This document shows positions 41,776 through 50,115 of a stretch of DNA of 64,000 nt, piece by piece. The DNA comes from Azovibrio restrictus DSM 23866. Lineage in GTDB: Bacteria > Pseudomonadota > Gammaproteobacteria > Burkholderiales > Rhodocyclaceae. Both the position numbers and the translations under genes were made by a program. The stretch is taken from NCBI RefSeq assembly GCF_000429665.1, contig NZ_AUCH01000016.1:1-64000 (forward strand), read 5' to 3'. The notes beneath the pieces are model-generated. The model was not told the origin of the DNA, ran no database searches, and saw nothing but the letters and a program-made list of their open reading frames with translations. The stretch's first letter is position 1, and the number at the start of each line of letters is the position of its first letter.

Positions 41776-42650
41776 GGCCGCACCCCGGCCCGGCCGGCGT
41801 AGTCCCGGGCGAACTGCCAGGCTACCCGGCCGCTGCGGGAGCCCCGGCCCAGGGCCCAGTTCAGGGCTTCCCGCTCGGCGGCGGCGATGGCCTTTTTGGA
41901 AAAGCCGTAGGACTTGAGCCAGTGGGCGACGATGTGGAGGTAGCTGTCCTGGTCGAAGGGGTAGAAGGATATCCACAGGCCGAAGCGTTCCGACAGGGAG
42001 ATCTTTTCCTCTATGGCTTCGCCAGGGTGAATTTCCCCATCCACCCGGGTGGTCTCCAGGTTTTCCGAGAAATATTCGGGCATCAGGTGGCGCCGATTGG
42101 AGGTGGCGTAGATCAGCACGTTGTCCGGCGGCGCGGCGACGGAGCCGTCCAGCACCGATTTCAGGGCCTTGTAGGCGTTCTCGCCGGATTCGAAGGAGAG
42201 GTCATCGCAGAAGATCAGGAATTTCTCCGGCCGGCCGGCCACCTGGTCCACGATTTCGGCCAGGTCGGTGAGATCGTCCTTGTCCACCTCGATCAGGCGC
42301 AGGCCCTGGGCCGCGTATTCGTTCAGCACCGCCTTCACCAGGGAGGACTTGCCCGAGCCCCGGGTGCCCGTGAGCAGCACGTTGTTGGCCGGCTGACCCG
42401 CCACGAACTGGCGGGTGTTGGCGGTGATCCGCTCCTTCTGGTCGTCGATGTCGGCCAGGTCGGCGAGCCGGATCGGGTGCACCTGCTGCACCGGAATCAG
42501 GTGGCCGTAGCCCTGCTGGCGGCGCCAGCGGCAGGCCAGGGTATGCTGCCAGTCAGGAGTGGGGCAGGGGGGCGGCAGCCGGGATTCGAGGCGGGTGAGG
42601 ACCGATTCGGCGCGGTCAAGCAGACGTTCCAGTTGGGCGGGGTCGAACAT
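41772..42650 (-). CDS. DUF815-family ATPase
   Basis: 292 residues. Walker A LLTGTRGSGKSS, Walker B FLIFCDDLSFE and an IYATSNRRHLMPEYF sensor segment match the DUF815 (YjeQ-unrelated, AAA-like) ATPases commonly beside this Nudix gene. Function unknown. The ATG at 42650 was chosen since the longer open frame would run into the mltA region. Confidence 0.85.
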   Translation of the reverse strand: MFDPAQLERLLDRAESVLTRLESRLPPPCPTPDWQHTLACRWRRQQGYGHLIPVQQVHPIRLADLADIDDQKERITANTRQFVAGQPANNVLLTGTRGSGKSSLVKAVLNEYAAQGLRLIEVDKDDLTDLAEIVDQVAGRPEKFLIFCDDLSFESGENAYKALKSVLDGSVAAPPDNVLIYATSNRRHLMPEYFSENLETTRVDGEIHPGEAIEEKISLSERFGLWISFYPFDQDSYLHIVAHWLKSYGFSKKAIAAAEREALNWALGRGSRSGRVAWQFARDYAGRAGVRP

Positions 42651-42696
42651 GGCTAAGGTTATACTTGTGGGCGAAGCCTCGAATCTAGCCAAAGCC

Positions 42697-43992
42697 ATGC
42701 AAAAAAGCCAATCCAGCGCCACCCGCCTGCTCCGCAGTTCCTCCCGTTTCTCCATCCCGCTGCTGGCGGGCCTGTTGCTGCTGGGGGGGTGTGCCGGTTC
42801 CATGCCCTGGGAAGGGCCTCAGGGGCAGGAGCCCGGCACCGGGACCGGGGAGAGCCGGGCGGCTTGTCCGGTCTGTCCCGCCTGTCCGCCGGCTCCGGTC
42901 TGCCCGGCCCCGACCCAGCCGGTGGTGGAGGTGCCGCCCCGGCTGGAGGCCGGCAGCTGGGCCGATCTGCCCGGATGGCAGCAGGACAATCTCGGGGCGG
43001 CCTGGGGGGCCTTCCTGGAATCCTGCCGGGGCATCGCCGGCAAGCCCCACGCCCCGGCCTGGGCCGGGGTCTGCAGCCAGGCGAAGGCCGTGGATGGCCA
43101 GGATAACGAGGCGGTCCGGCGCTTCTTCGAAACCCGCCTCTCTCCCTATGCGGTGGTGGAGGGGGATGGGCGCCGGGAGGGCATGGTCACCGGCTACTAC
43201 GAACCCCTGATCCTGGGCAGCCGGCGCAAGGATGCCGCCAATGCCACCCCGGTACTGGGGGTGCCCCAGGACATGCTGACCATAGAGCTGGGCGAGGTCT
43301 ATCCCGACCTCAAGCACCGGCGCCTGCGCGGGCGCCTGGAGGGCAACAAGGTCCTGCCCTACTGGAGCCGCGCCGAAATCGATGCCCGCCTGGGGGGGCG
43401 CTGGCCGGGCAAGACCCTGCTCTGGGTCCAGGACCCGGTGGAATTCTTCTTCCTCCAGGTCCAGGGCTCCGGCCGGGTGCAGCTGCCGGACGGCAGCCGG
43501 GTGCGCATCGGTTACGCGGACCAGAACGGCCATCCCTACCAGTCCATCGGCCGGCTGCTGGTGGAGCGGGGCGCCCTGAAGCTGGAAGAAGCCTCCATGC
43601 AGGGCATCCAGGCCTGGGCCCGGGCCAACCCGGGGCAGTTGCAGGCGCTGCTGAACAGCAACCCCAGCTATGTATTCTTCCGGGAGCTGCCCAACACCGA
43701 GGGCGGCCCCATCGGCGCCCTGGGCGTGCCCCTCACCCCGGAGCGCAGCATCGCCATCGATCCCCGCCATATCCCGCTGGGGGCGCCCGTCTGGCTCGCC
43801 ACCACCCGGCCCAACAGCAACCAGCCCCTGAACCGGCTGATGCTGGCCCAGGACACCGGCGGGGCCATCAAGGGCGGGGTGCGGGCCGACTTCTTCTGGG
43901 GCTTCGGCAAGGAGGCCGGGGAGCAGGCGGGGCGCATGAAGCAGCGGGGCCGCATGTGGGTGTTGCTGCCCCCCGAGGCTGCACCAAAATAA
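42697..43992 (+). CDS. mltA: membrane-bound lytic murein transglycosylase A
   Basis: 431 residues. Lipoprotein signal ending LLLLGGC (cysteine near residue 32), a Pro/Cys-rich linker, and the MltA domain with GYYEPLI, the barwin-like GSGRVQLPDG segment and the closing QDTGGAIKG with the catalytic aspartate. It cleaves peptidoglycan from the outer membrane. The ATG at 42697 best fits the signal peptide; an in-frame ATG at 42649 is an alternative. Confidence 0.92.
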   Translation: MQKSQSSATRLLRSSSRFSIPLLAGLLLLGGCAGSMPWEGPQGQEPGTGTGESRAACPVCPACPPAPVCPAPTQPVVEVPPRLEAGSWADLPGWQQDNLGAAWGAFLESCRGIAGKPHAPAWAGVCSQAKAVDGQDNEAVRRFFETRLSPYAVVEGDGRREGMVTGYYEPLILGSRRKDAANATPVLGVPQDMLTIELGEVYPDLKHRRLRGRLEGNKVLPYWSRAEIDARLGGRWPGKTLLWVQDPVEFFFLQVQGSGRVQLPDGSRVRIGYADQNGHPYQSIGRLLVERGALKLEEASMQGIQAWARANPGQLQALLNSNPSYVFFRELPNTEGGPIGALGVPLTPERSIAIDPRHIPLGAPVWLATTRPNSNQPLNRLMLAQDTGGAIKGGVRADFFWGFGKEAGEQAGRMKQRGRMWVLLPPEAAPK

Positions 43993-44049
43993 GCCTCTGG
44001 CGCCATGGTGGTGCAAAACGCACCGCCATGGTTCGGTATTTCGGGGTGG

Positions 44050-44066
44050 CGCACTGTGCTGGTGCG
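44050..44066. promoter_or_regulatory. NtrC-type box upstream of amtB
   Basis: CGCAC-TGTGCTG-GTGCG is a 17-bp palindrome fitting the TGCAC-N7-GTGCA consensus with two mismatches. It lies about 87 bases before the predicted amtB start point. A CCATGGTGGTGC hairpin at 44003-44031 sits just upstream. Confidence 0.6.
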
Positions 44067-44114
44067 GATTGCGTTGGGGTTTTTGCTTTCCATCCTTGAA
44101 AACAAAGGATTTTT

Positions 44115-44135
44115 TGCACTGGAATGGTGCTTGCT
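44115..44135 (+). promoter_or_regulatory. sigma-54 promoter of amtB overlapping a second NtrC-like palindrome
   Basis: GG at 44121-44122 and GC at 44133-44134 are exactly 10 apart, in TGGAATGGTGCTTGCT (close to TGGCACG-N4-TTGCT). The palindrome TGCAC-TGGAATG-GTGCT (44115-44131) overlaps it. Start predicted near 44145. Confidence 0.6.
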
Positions 44136-44167
44136 TTGCCGGGCTACCCGATTTTTCTGGAAGCCTC

Positions 44168-45370
44168 ATGGAAAACACTCATACCAGCCACGATGTCCTG
44201 TTCATCCTCCTGGGCGCCATCATGGTATTGGCCATGCACGCCGGCTTTGCCTTTCTCGAGGTGGGCACGGTGCGCAAGAAGAACCAGGTCAATGCCCTGG
44301 TGAAGATCCTCACCGATTTTGCCGTATCCACCATCGCCTATTTCTTCGTCGGTTACGGCATCGCCTACGGCGTCCATTTCTTCACCGGCGCCGACACCCT
44401 GCTGGCCCGCAATGGCTACGACCTGACCAAGTTCTTCTTCCTGCTCACCTTTGCCGCGGCTATTCCCGCCATCATTTCCGGCGGCATCGCCGAGCGGGCC
44501 CGCTTCCATCCCCAGCTGGCCGCCACCTTCCTGATCGTGGGCTTCGTCTATCCCTTCTTCGAGGGCATCGCCTGGAACCAGGCCCTGGGCGTGCAGGCCT
44601 GGCTCAAGGCCACCTTCGGCGCCGAGTTCCATGATTTCGCCGGCTCCGTGGTGGTGCACGCCATGGGGGGCTGGATCGCCCTGCCCGCCGTGCTCCTCCT
44701 GGGAGCCCGGCACGGACGCTACTCCAAGAGCGGCGCCATTGCGGCTCATCCCCCATCCTCCATCCCCTTCCTGGCCCTGGGCGCCTGGATCCTGACCGTG
44801 GGCTGGTTCGGCTTCAACGTCATGTCGGCCCAGACCCTGCAGAACATCTCCGGCCTGGTGGCTCTCAACTCCCTGATGGCCATGGTGGGCGGCACCCTGG
44901 CAGCCCTGGTCCTGGGCAAGAACGACCCGGGTTTCGTGCATAACGGCCCCCTGGCCGGCCTGGTGGCCGTTTGCGCCGGCTCGGACCTGATGCACCCCCT
45001 GGGCGCCCTGGTGGTGGGACTGGTGGCGGGCGCCCTGTTCGTGCAGCTGTTCACTCTGGCCCAGAACCGCTGGAAGATCGACGATGTGCTGGGCGTCTGG
45101 CCCCTGCACGGCCTGTGCGGCGCCTGGGGCGGCATTGCCGCCGGCCTGTTCGGCAGCCAGGCCCTGGGCGGCGTGGGCGGCGTTTCCCTGGCTTCGCAGC
45201 TGGTGATGACCCTGCTGGCCATCGGCATCGCCCTGACTGGCGGCGGCGCCGTCTACGGCATGCTGAAACTGGCCGTGGGCCTGCGCCTGAGCCAGGAAGA
45301 GGAATACGAAGGCGCCGACCTGAGCATCCACCGCATCACGGCCACGCCGGAGCGGGAGCCCAACTGGTAA
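44168..45370 (+). CDS. amtB: ammonium transporter AmtB
   Basis: 400 residues, eleven helices. Conducts NH3/NH4+ across the inner membrane. VVHAMGGW and WPLHGLCGAWGG carry the twin histidines of the pore. There is no long cleavable signal and no glnK gene beside it, unlike the usual glnK-amtB pair. The ATG at 44168 lies 23 bases after the predicted start point, with GGAAG as ribosome site. Expression is likely NtrC-dependent. Confidence 0.94.
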   Translation: MENTHTSHDVLFILLGAIMVLAMHAGFAFLEVGTVRKKNQVNALVKILTDFAVSTIAYFFVGYGIAYGVHFFTGADTLLARNGYDLTKFFFLLTFAAAIPAIISGGIAERARFHPQLAATFLIVGFVYPFFEGIAWNQALGVQAWLKATFGAEFHDFAGSVVVHAMGGWIALPAVLLLGARHGRYSKSGAIAAHPPSSIPFLALGAWILTVGWFGFNVMSAQTLQNISGLVALNSLMAMVGGTLAALVLGKNDPGFVHNGPLAGLVAVCAGSDLMHPLGALVVGLVAGALFVQLFTLAQNRWKIDDVLGVWPLHGLCGAWGGIAAGLFGSQALGGVGGVSLASQLVMTLLAIGIALTGGGAVYGMLKLAVGLRLSQEEEYEGADLSIHRITATPEREPNW

Positions 45371-45414
45371 GTGCTTGATCGAACTGAATGAAGTCAGTCG
45401 GACAAAGTTGAAAA

Positions 45415-45445
45415 AACGGCCCCGCCTTGTGCGGGGCTTGTTTTG
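45415..45445 (+). terminator. rho-independent terminator after amtB
   Basis: GCCCCGC (45419-45425) and GCGGGGC (45431-45437) around a 5-base loop, followed by TTGTTTT. Confidence 0.85.
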
Positions 45446-45688
45446 TGGGAAAGTTGATGCGGATGGATGGCGCTGGAAACACTCGCCGAAGTTGGCGACA
45501 ATCCCAACGTCAGTCTGCCCGGTCGCAGCCTGACACGCACGCCTGCCAGACCGGAAACGAAGACCCGCCAACCCATTCTGCTGATGCTTCTTACATCACG
45601 CCACGGGGCACGATCATTTTGCGAACTCTTGTAAATCAAAAAGCATGCGCTCTGGCTTTTTGTTCCGCCTGTTAGCCCATAACGCGCC
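45446..45688. other. gene-free spacer after amtB
   Basis: About 240 bases with mixed composition, AT-rich near 45610-45665. No gene, repeat or clear promoter was recognised. A TAA at 45680-45682 closes the frame before the next start. Confidence 0.5.
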
Positions 45689-46180
45689 GTGGATATCACC
45701 ACCGACACGCTCTGCCATGCTGAAGCAGCTATCCGAGACATCTTGTATCTCTACGTGGATATGATTGAGTCCTACGGTGGGTTTGGGCACAACCTTGATG
45801 CCGGAACGTTTGCCCCCTTGGAATTCATAGATTCCGAGGTGGTTTGCCCAGAGGGCCACACCTTCGCGCTTAACGAAGATCTGCTTCATGCTGGCTCCGC
45901 GATCGCCATCCTCTGTTCCATTTCTGACTGCCTGGACGAGTTGGATACCGTGAGCTTGGAGTGGCCCTTGATCGCCAGAGCCAAGGAAGCGTTTGCTGAA
46001 GGGCGCTTTCGTCACCTGCCGGTAATTCATGAAGCATTTCGCTTGGCGTTCGGCGGAAACGAAAGCGTCTTCAGGATTCAACTGCTCAAGGTCTATCAAC
46101 ATCATGTGCTGGCATATTTCTCAAAGCTCGTCGAGGGCTCGCCTGCTTATATGGCTTCTCTCGAAGAGCAGGGAAACTGA
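45689..46180 (+). CDS. hypothetical protein
   Basis: 163 residues, helical, acidic, cytoplasmic; contains HAEAAIRDILYLYVDMIESYGG and an RIQLLKVYQHHVLAYFSKLV end. No family recognised. GTG start at 45689, the only start after an in-frame TAA. It is less GC-rich than its neighbours, has its own strong terminator, and may have been acquired. Confidence 0.55.
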   Translation: MDITTDTLCHAEAAIRDILYLYVDMIESYGGFGHNLDAGTFAPLEFIDSEVVCPEGHTFALNEDLLHAGSAIAILCSISDCLDELDTVSLEWPLIARAKEAFAEGRFRHLPVIHEAFRLAFGGNESVFRIQLLKVYQHHVLAYFSKLVEGSPAYMASLEEQGN

Positions 46181-46254
46181 TCGGTAGTTCTTCCTGGCCG
46201 GCAATGCCTGCAGCCACGTATCCATCTGTCGCGGGTTCTGGCTGACTCCGTCCC

Positions 46255-46296
46255 AAAACAGAAGCGCCCCCGGAAAATCGGGGGCGCTTCTGTTTT
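46255..46296. terminator. strong bidirectional rho-independent terminator
   Basis: An 18-bp near-perfect stem, AAAACAGAAGCGCCCCCG against CGGGGGCGCTTCTGTTTT, around GAAAAT, with A and T tracts on both sides. It serves both the hypothetical gene and the convergent glycine-zipper gene. Confidence 0.92.
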
Positions 46297-46331
46297 GCTG
46301 CTGCCCGGTCTGCCGGGCGTTTTTCCGGGCT

Positions 46332-46775
46332 TCAGTCGCTGGCCAGTTCGCCGCCTATCATGCTGCCCAGCACGGCTCCGGCTGCGGTGGCGGCGATGCG
46401 GCCGTTGCCCTGGCCGAAGCGGCTGCCAACCACGCCTCCGGCCACGGCGCCCAGGACCTGGCCGGTGCTGGGGCTCATGTCGCGCCGGTAGCGGGGCTGC
46501 GGAGCGTCCCGGTAATAGCGGGGTTGGGGTTCGTAGTAGTCGGGGCGGTCCTGATAGACGACGCGGTCCCGGTAAACCACTACCGGTTCCTGGTAGACCA
46601 CCCGGGGTGCCGTGTAGACCGGGCGTTCCACGACCACGTACTGGACCCGGTTGTCGTAATGGTGATGCCGGTGGTGGGGGGGGTAATCCCGGTCATGGTG
46701 CCAGCGGCCATCAGCCAGGGCGGCGCTGCTGAAGCAGACGCCAAGAAGCAGGGAAGCGGTAAGCGACAGTTTCAT
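46332..46775 (-). CDS. glycine-zipper 2TM domain protein
   Basis: 147 residues: signal peptide to about residue 21 (SAALA), a histidine/tyrosine/arginine/proline-rich middle with repeated VVYxxxVVYRD, then a glycine-zipper domain (GAVAGGVVGSRFG, AGAVLGSMIGGEL) of the SlyB/17-kDa antigen type, associated with the outer membrane. The ATG at 46775 sits at the signal peptide. Function unknown, possibly envelope stress. Confidence 0.8.
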   Translation of the reverse strand: MKLSLTASLLLGVCFSSAALADGRWHHDRDYPPHHRHHHYDNRVQYVVVERPVYTAPRVVYQEPVVVYRDRVVYQDRPDYYEPQPRYYRDAPQPRYRRDMSPSTGQVLGAVAGGVVGSRFGQGNGRIAATAAGAVLGSMIGGELASD

Positions 46776-46845
46776 GATCAGTCCATCCTCAGCAGGTTGA
46801 TAGGGACTTAACGTGTCAGCTTTGCGCCCTGCTGACACGGGGCTT

Positions 46846-46878
46846 AAAAAAATCCCCGCCATGTCGGGGGCGGGGATT
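46846..46878 (-). terminator. rho-independent terminator of the Lrp gene
   Basis: AATCCCCGCC (46851-46860) pairs with GGCGGGGATT (46869-46878); read on the minus strand the stem is followed by a T run. Confidence 0.85.
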
Positions 46879-46998
46879 GAATCTCGAAGGGGGGTTCGAG
46901 AGGAGGGGGTAACGCAATGACTGTAATGTACGGTCCGGCGTCCCTCCGTGTCTGTCAGGCTTCGTTGCGGGTTTGTAACGGAGTGTATAAGCAAGGAC

Positions 46999-47463
46999 TC
47001 ATGGGAGGGGCAGGGCAATCTTGTCCACCACCCGGCGCAGCACGAAGCTGGAATGCACCCCGGTGACGCCGGGAATGCGGGTGATCCGGTTGAGCAGCAG
47101 TTCCTGGTAGCCGTCCATGTCCCGCACCACCGCCTTGAGCTGGTAATCGGCGTCCTGGCCGGTGATCAGCAGGCATTCGATGATTTCCGGGATGTCCTGA
47201 ATCTCCTTCTCGAAATTCTCGAAGCGTTCCGGCGTATGCCGGTCCATGGAGATGTGGATCAGGGCCATTAGGCTGAGGCCCAGCTTGCGGGGGTCCAGCT
47301 GGGCCCGGTAGGCGAGGATCAGGCCGGCTTCTTCCAGGGCTCGTACCCGGCGCAGGCAGGGGGAGGGGGAAAGGCCGATGCGTTCGGCCAGGTCCTGGTT
47401 GCTGATCCGGCCGTCCTGCTGCAGCAGGGTGAGGATGGCCCGGTCGTAGCGGTCGAGTTGCAT
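46999..47463 (-). CDS. Lrp/AsnC-family transcriptional regulator
   Basis: 154 residues: N-terminal helix-turn-helix (DRYDRAILTLLQQDGRISNQDLAERIGLSPSPCLRRV) and a C-terminal RAM effector domain ending in an amino-acid-binding fold (VVRDMDGYQELL). It is divergent from leuA and faces a long inverted repeat in the shared spacer, so it may regulate leuA in response to leucine or another amino acid. Confidence 0.9.
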   Translation of the reverse strand: MQLDRYDRAILTLLQQDGRISNQDLAERIGLSPSPCLRRVRALEEAGLILAYRAQLDPRKLGLSLMALIHISMDRHTPERFENFEKEIQDIPEIIECLLITGQDADYQLKAVVRDMDGYQELLLNRITRIPGVTGVHSSFVLRRVVDKIALPLP

Positions 47464-47486
47464 GATCTGTCTCGGTTCTGATGGCG

Positions 47487-47534
47487 TTGGCAGTATATTT
47501 TGTATTCCTGTTTGTTAGCGAAATATTCTGCCAA
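47487..47534. promoter_or_regulatory. inverted-repeat operator between the Lrp gene and leuA
   Basis: TTGGCAGTATATTT at 47487-47500 and AAATATTCTGCCAA at 47521-47534 are complementary with one mismatch, in an AT-rich spacer. It covers the probable Lrp-gene promoter. Confidence 0.6.
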
Positions 47535-47624
47535 TAAGTGTGTTTTTTCGGGTCGATAACGCAAGCAAATGCCGGTCCTTTTTCCTTAAGATTCTCCCAT
47601 CGAAACCGCCTTGTGGAGCCCCCC

Positions 47625-49322
47625 ATGTTGTCCCAGCCCGAACGCAAGTACGCCCCCTTTCCTCCCGTGCCCCTTCAGGACCGCCAGTGGCCGGGGCGCA
47701 CCATCACCCATGCTCCCGTCTGGATGAGCACCGATCTGCGCGATGGCAACCAGTCCCTGTTCGAGCCCATGAACGGGGAGAAGAAGATGCGCATGTTCCA
47801 CATGCTCTGCGACATGGGCTTCAAGGAGATCGAGGTGGCCTTTCCCTCCGCCTCCCAGACCGACTTCGATTTCGTGCGCCAGCTCATTGAAGAGAAGCAC
47901 ATTCCCGGAGACGTGACCATCGAGGTGCTCACCCAGGCCCGGGAGCACCTGATCCGTCGCACCTTCGAGTCCATCCAGGGTGCCCGGCGGGCCATCGTGC
48001 ATGTCTATAACGCCACTTCGGCGCCGTTCCGGGAGATCGTGTTCGGCATGAGCAAGGCGGAAGTGGTGGACATGGCGGTGGGGGCCGTGCGCCTCATCCG
48101 GGAACTCGCCGAGGCCATGCCGGAGACCGAGGTGGTGCTTGAATACAGCCCGGAGACCTTCACGGCTACCGAGCTCGATTTCGCCCTGGAAGTGTGCGAT
48201 GCCGTCACGGCGGCCTGGGGCGCCACCCCGGAGCGCCGGGTGATCCTCAACCTCCCCACCACGGTGGAGGTGGCGACCCCCAATGTGTATGCCGACCAGA
48301 TCGAGTGGATGCACCGCCATCTGGCCCGCCGGGACAGCATCATCCTCAGCCTCCATCCCCACAACGACCGGGGTACCGCCGTGGCGGCCGCCGAGTTGGG
48401 GCTCATGGCCGGCGCCGACCGGGTCGAGGGCTGCCTGTTCGGCAATGGCGAGCGCACCGGCAATGTGGATCTCGTCACCCTGGCCCTCAACATGTACACC
48501 CAGGGGGTGAATCCCGGCCTCGATTTTTCCGATATCAACGCCGTGGCCCGCACGGCGGAAGATTGCACCCAGTTGCCCATCCATCCGCGCCATCCGTACG
48601 TGGGGGATCTCGTGTTCACGGCCTTCTCCGGCTCCCACCAGGACGCCATCAGGAAGGGGTTCGCGGCTCAAAAGGCCGCCAGCGACCAGGGGGTGAATGT
48701 CTGGAATGTGCCTTACCTGCCCATCGATCCGGCCGATGTGGGGCGCAGCTACGATTCGGTGATCCGGGTCAACAGCCAGTCGGGCAAGGGGGGCATCGCC
48801 TATCTGCTGGAGTCCGAGTATGGGGTGGTGATGCCGCGCCGCCTGCAGGTGGAGTTTTCCAGCGTGGTCCAGGCCCACACGGATAGCCACGGCGGGGAAA
48901 TGAGTGCGGCCGACATCTGGACCCTCTTTTCCCGAACTTATCTCGACAGCGCGGCCCCGGTCCGTTACCGGGAGCATCACCTGTTCGAGCACGGGGGCGC
49001 CCAGGGCATCCGGCTTTCCGTGGAAATCGACGGCCAGCCTCATCTGCTCAGCGGGGAAGGCAACGGGCCCATAGACGCGGCCGTGCATGCCCTCCAGGGG
49101 GGCGGCTTCCGGGTCCAGGTGCGCAGTTTCGAGGAGCGGGCCATGGGCCCCAGCGGCGAGGCGGGCGAGGCCCGGGCCTGCGCCTTCATGGAAGTGGCCG
49201 GGGGCGGCGGTGAATGCTACGGGGTGGGGATGGACGGCAATATCGTCACGGCCTCCATCAAGGCCCTGATCAGCGGCATCAACCGCCAGCGCCAGGTTCA
49301 GGTACGGCAGGTGGCAGCCTGA
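47625..49322 (+). CDS. leuA: 2-isopropylmalate synthase (LeuA, type 2)
   Basis: 565 residues. Condenses 2-ketoisovalerate with acetyl-CoA in leucine synthesis. It is the large form with DLRDGNQSLFEPM (metal/substrate site), SLHPHNDRGTAVA and a C-terminal regulatory domain after about residue 440. The ATG at 47625 fixes the conserved N-terminus; a longer upstream frame is not needed. Leucine feedback through the C-terminal domain is expected. Confidence 0.95.
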   Translation: MLSQPERKYAPFPPVPLQDRQWPGRTITHAPVWMSTDLRDGNQSLFEPMNGEKKMRMFHMLCDMGFKEIEVAFPSASQTDFDFVRQLIEEKHIPGDVTIEVLTQAREHLIRRTFESIQGARRAIVHVYNATSAPFREIVFGMSKAEVVDMAVGAVRLIRELAEAMPETEVVLEYSPETFTATELDFALEVCDAVTAAWGATPERRVILNLPTTVEVATPNVYADQIEWMHRHLARRDSIILSLHPHNDRGTAVAAAELGLMAGADRVEGCLFGNGERTGNVDLVTLALNMYTQGVNPGLDFSDINAVARTAEDCTQLPIHPRHPYVGDLVFTAFSGSHQDAIRKGFAAQKAASDQGVNVWNVPYLPIDPADVGRSYDSVIRVNSQSGKGGIAYLLESEYGVVMPRRLQVEFSSVVQAHTDSHGGEMSAADIWTLFSRTYLDSAAPVRYREHHLFEHGGAQGIRLSVEIDGQPHLLSGEGNGPIDAAVHALQGGGFRVQVRSFEERAMGPSGEAGEARACAFMEVAGGGGECYGVGMDGNIVTASIKALISGINRQRQVQVRQVAA

Positions 49323-49336
49323 TCGTTACAGCGTCA

Positions 49337-49375
49337 AAACAAGAAGGGCGGCCCTCGGGGCCGCCCTTCTTGTTT
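49337..49375 (+). terminator. rho-independent terminator after leuA
   Basis: A perfect 18-bp stem, AAACAAGAAGGGCGGCCC with its complement, around TCG. Its own A and T ends make it work on both strands, also serving dsbC. Confidence 0.92.
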
Positions 49376-49389
49376 GCTGCGATGCCGGC

Positions 49390-50091
49390 TTACTTGATGC
49401 TGTTGAGCTTCTGCTCGATCTTGGCGATGGGCAGGGCACCGGGAACCCGGTCACCATCGGCGAAGAAGATGGTGGGGGTGCCGGTGATGCGCAGCTTCTG
49501 GCCGAATTCCTGGTTGTTGATGATGGCTGTGGTGTCGCAGTCATCCTTGCCGGTGGGGGCCTTGCCGTCCACCATCCAGTCGTTCCAGGCCTTGGCCTTG
49601 TCGGCGGCACACCAGATCTGGCGGGATTTCTTGATGGAATCCTCGGACAGGATGGGGTACAGGAAGGTGTAGATGGTGACGTTGTCCAGCTTCGACAGAT
49701 CCTTGGCCAGACGCTTGCAATAGCCGCAGTTGGGGTCCTCGAAGGTGGCCAGTACCCGCTTGCCGTTGCCCTTCACCTGCTTGATGGCCTGGTTCAGGGG
49801 CAGGTCGGAGAACTTGATGGCGTTGAGCTTCTTCATCCGTTCTTCGGTGACGCTGGTCATGGTCTTGGTGTCGATCAGGTTGCCCGCCACGATGGCGCTG
49901 ACCTTCTCGTCCGTGTAGATGATCTGGCCATCGAAGTAGACCTCGTAGAGGCCCAGGTAGCCGGACTTGCTGACGCTGGTGACGCTGACGCCGAGCTTGG
50001 ATTCCACCGCCTTCTTGACGCTGGCCTCCTGGGCCAGGACGGGCAGGGCGAAGCTGGCCGCCAGGGCCAGGGTGAGCAGTTTCTTGTACAT
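49390..50091 (-). CDS. dsbC: thiol:disulfide interchange protein DsbC
   Basis: 233 residues, periplasmic disulfide isomerase: signal peptide to about residue 20, N-terminal dimerisation domain, and thioredoxin-like domain with redox site CGYC (122-125). Later a second cysteine pair (IWCAADKA and DDCDT) is present. Follows the ubiH-like gene by 24 bases. Confidence 0.93.
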   Translation of the reverse strand: MYKKLLTLALAASFALPVLAQEASVKKAVESKLGVSVTSVSKSGYLGLYEVYFDGQIIYTDEKVSAIVAGNLIDTKTMTSVTEERMKKLNAIKFSDLPLNQAIKQVKGNGKRVLATFEDPNCGYCKRLAKDLSKLDNVTIYTFLYPILSEDSIKKSRQIWCAADKAKAWNDWMVDGKAPTGKDDCDTTAIINNQEFGQKLRITGTPTIFFADGDRVPGALPIAKIEQKLNSIK

Positions 50092-50115
50092 GAATTCTCC
50101 TGAGAGCGTTGGGGA

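Noticed and set aside
44003..44031. CCATGGTGGTGC-AAAAC-GCACCGCCATGG as an NtrC site
   Set aside because: The half-sites are in everted order (GGTGC before GCACC), opposite to the NtrC consensus. A hairpin at the end of mltA is more likely.
45660..45690. GTTAGCCCATAACGC near the start of the hypothetical gene as an integron boundary
   Set aside because: No second core box or attC-type pairing could be found upstream within 150 bases.
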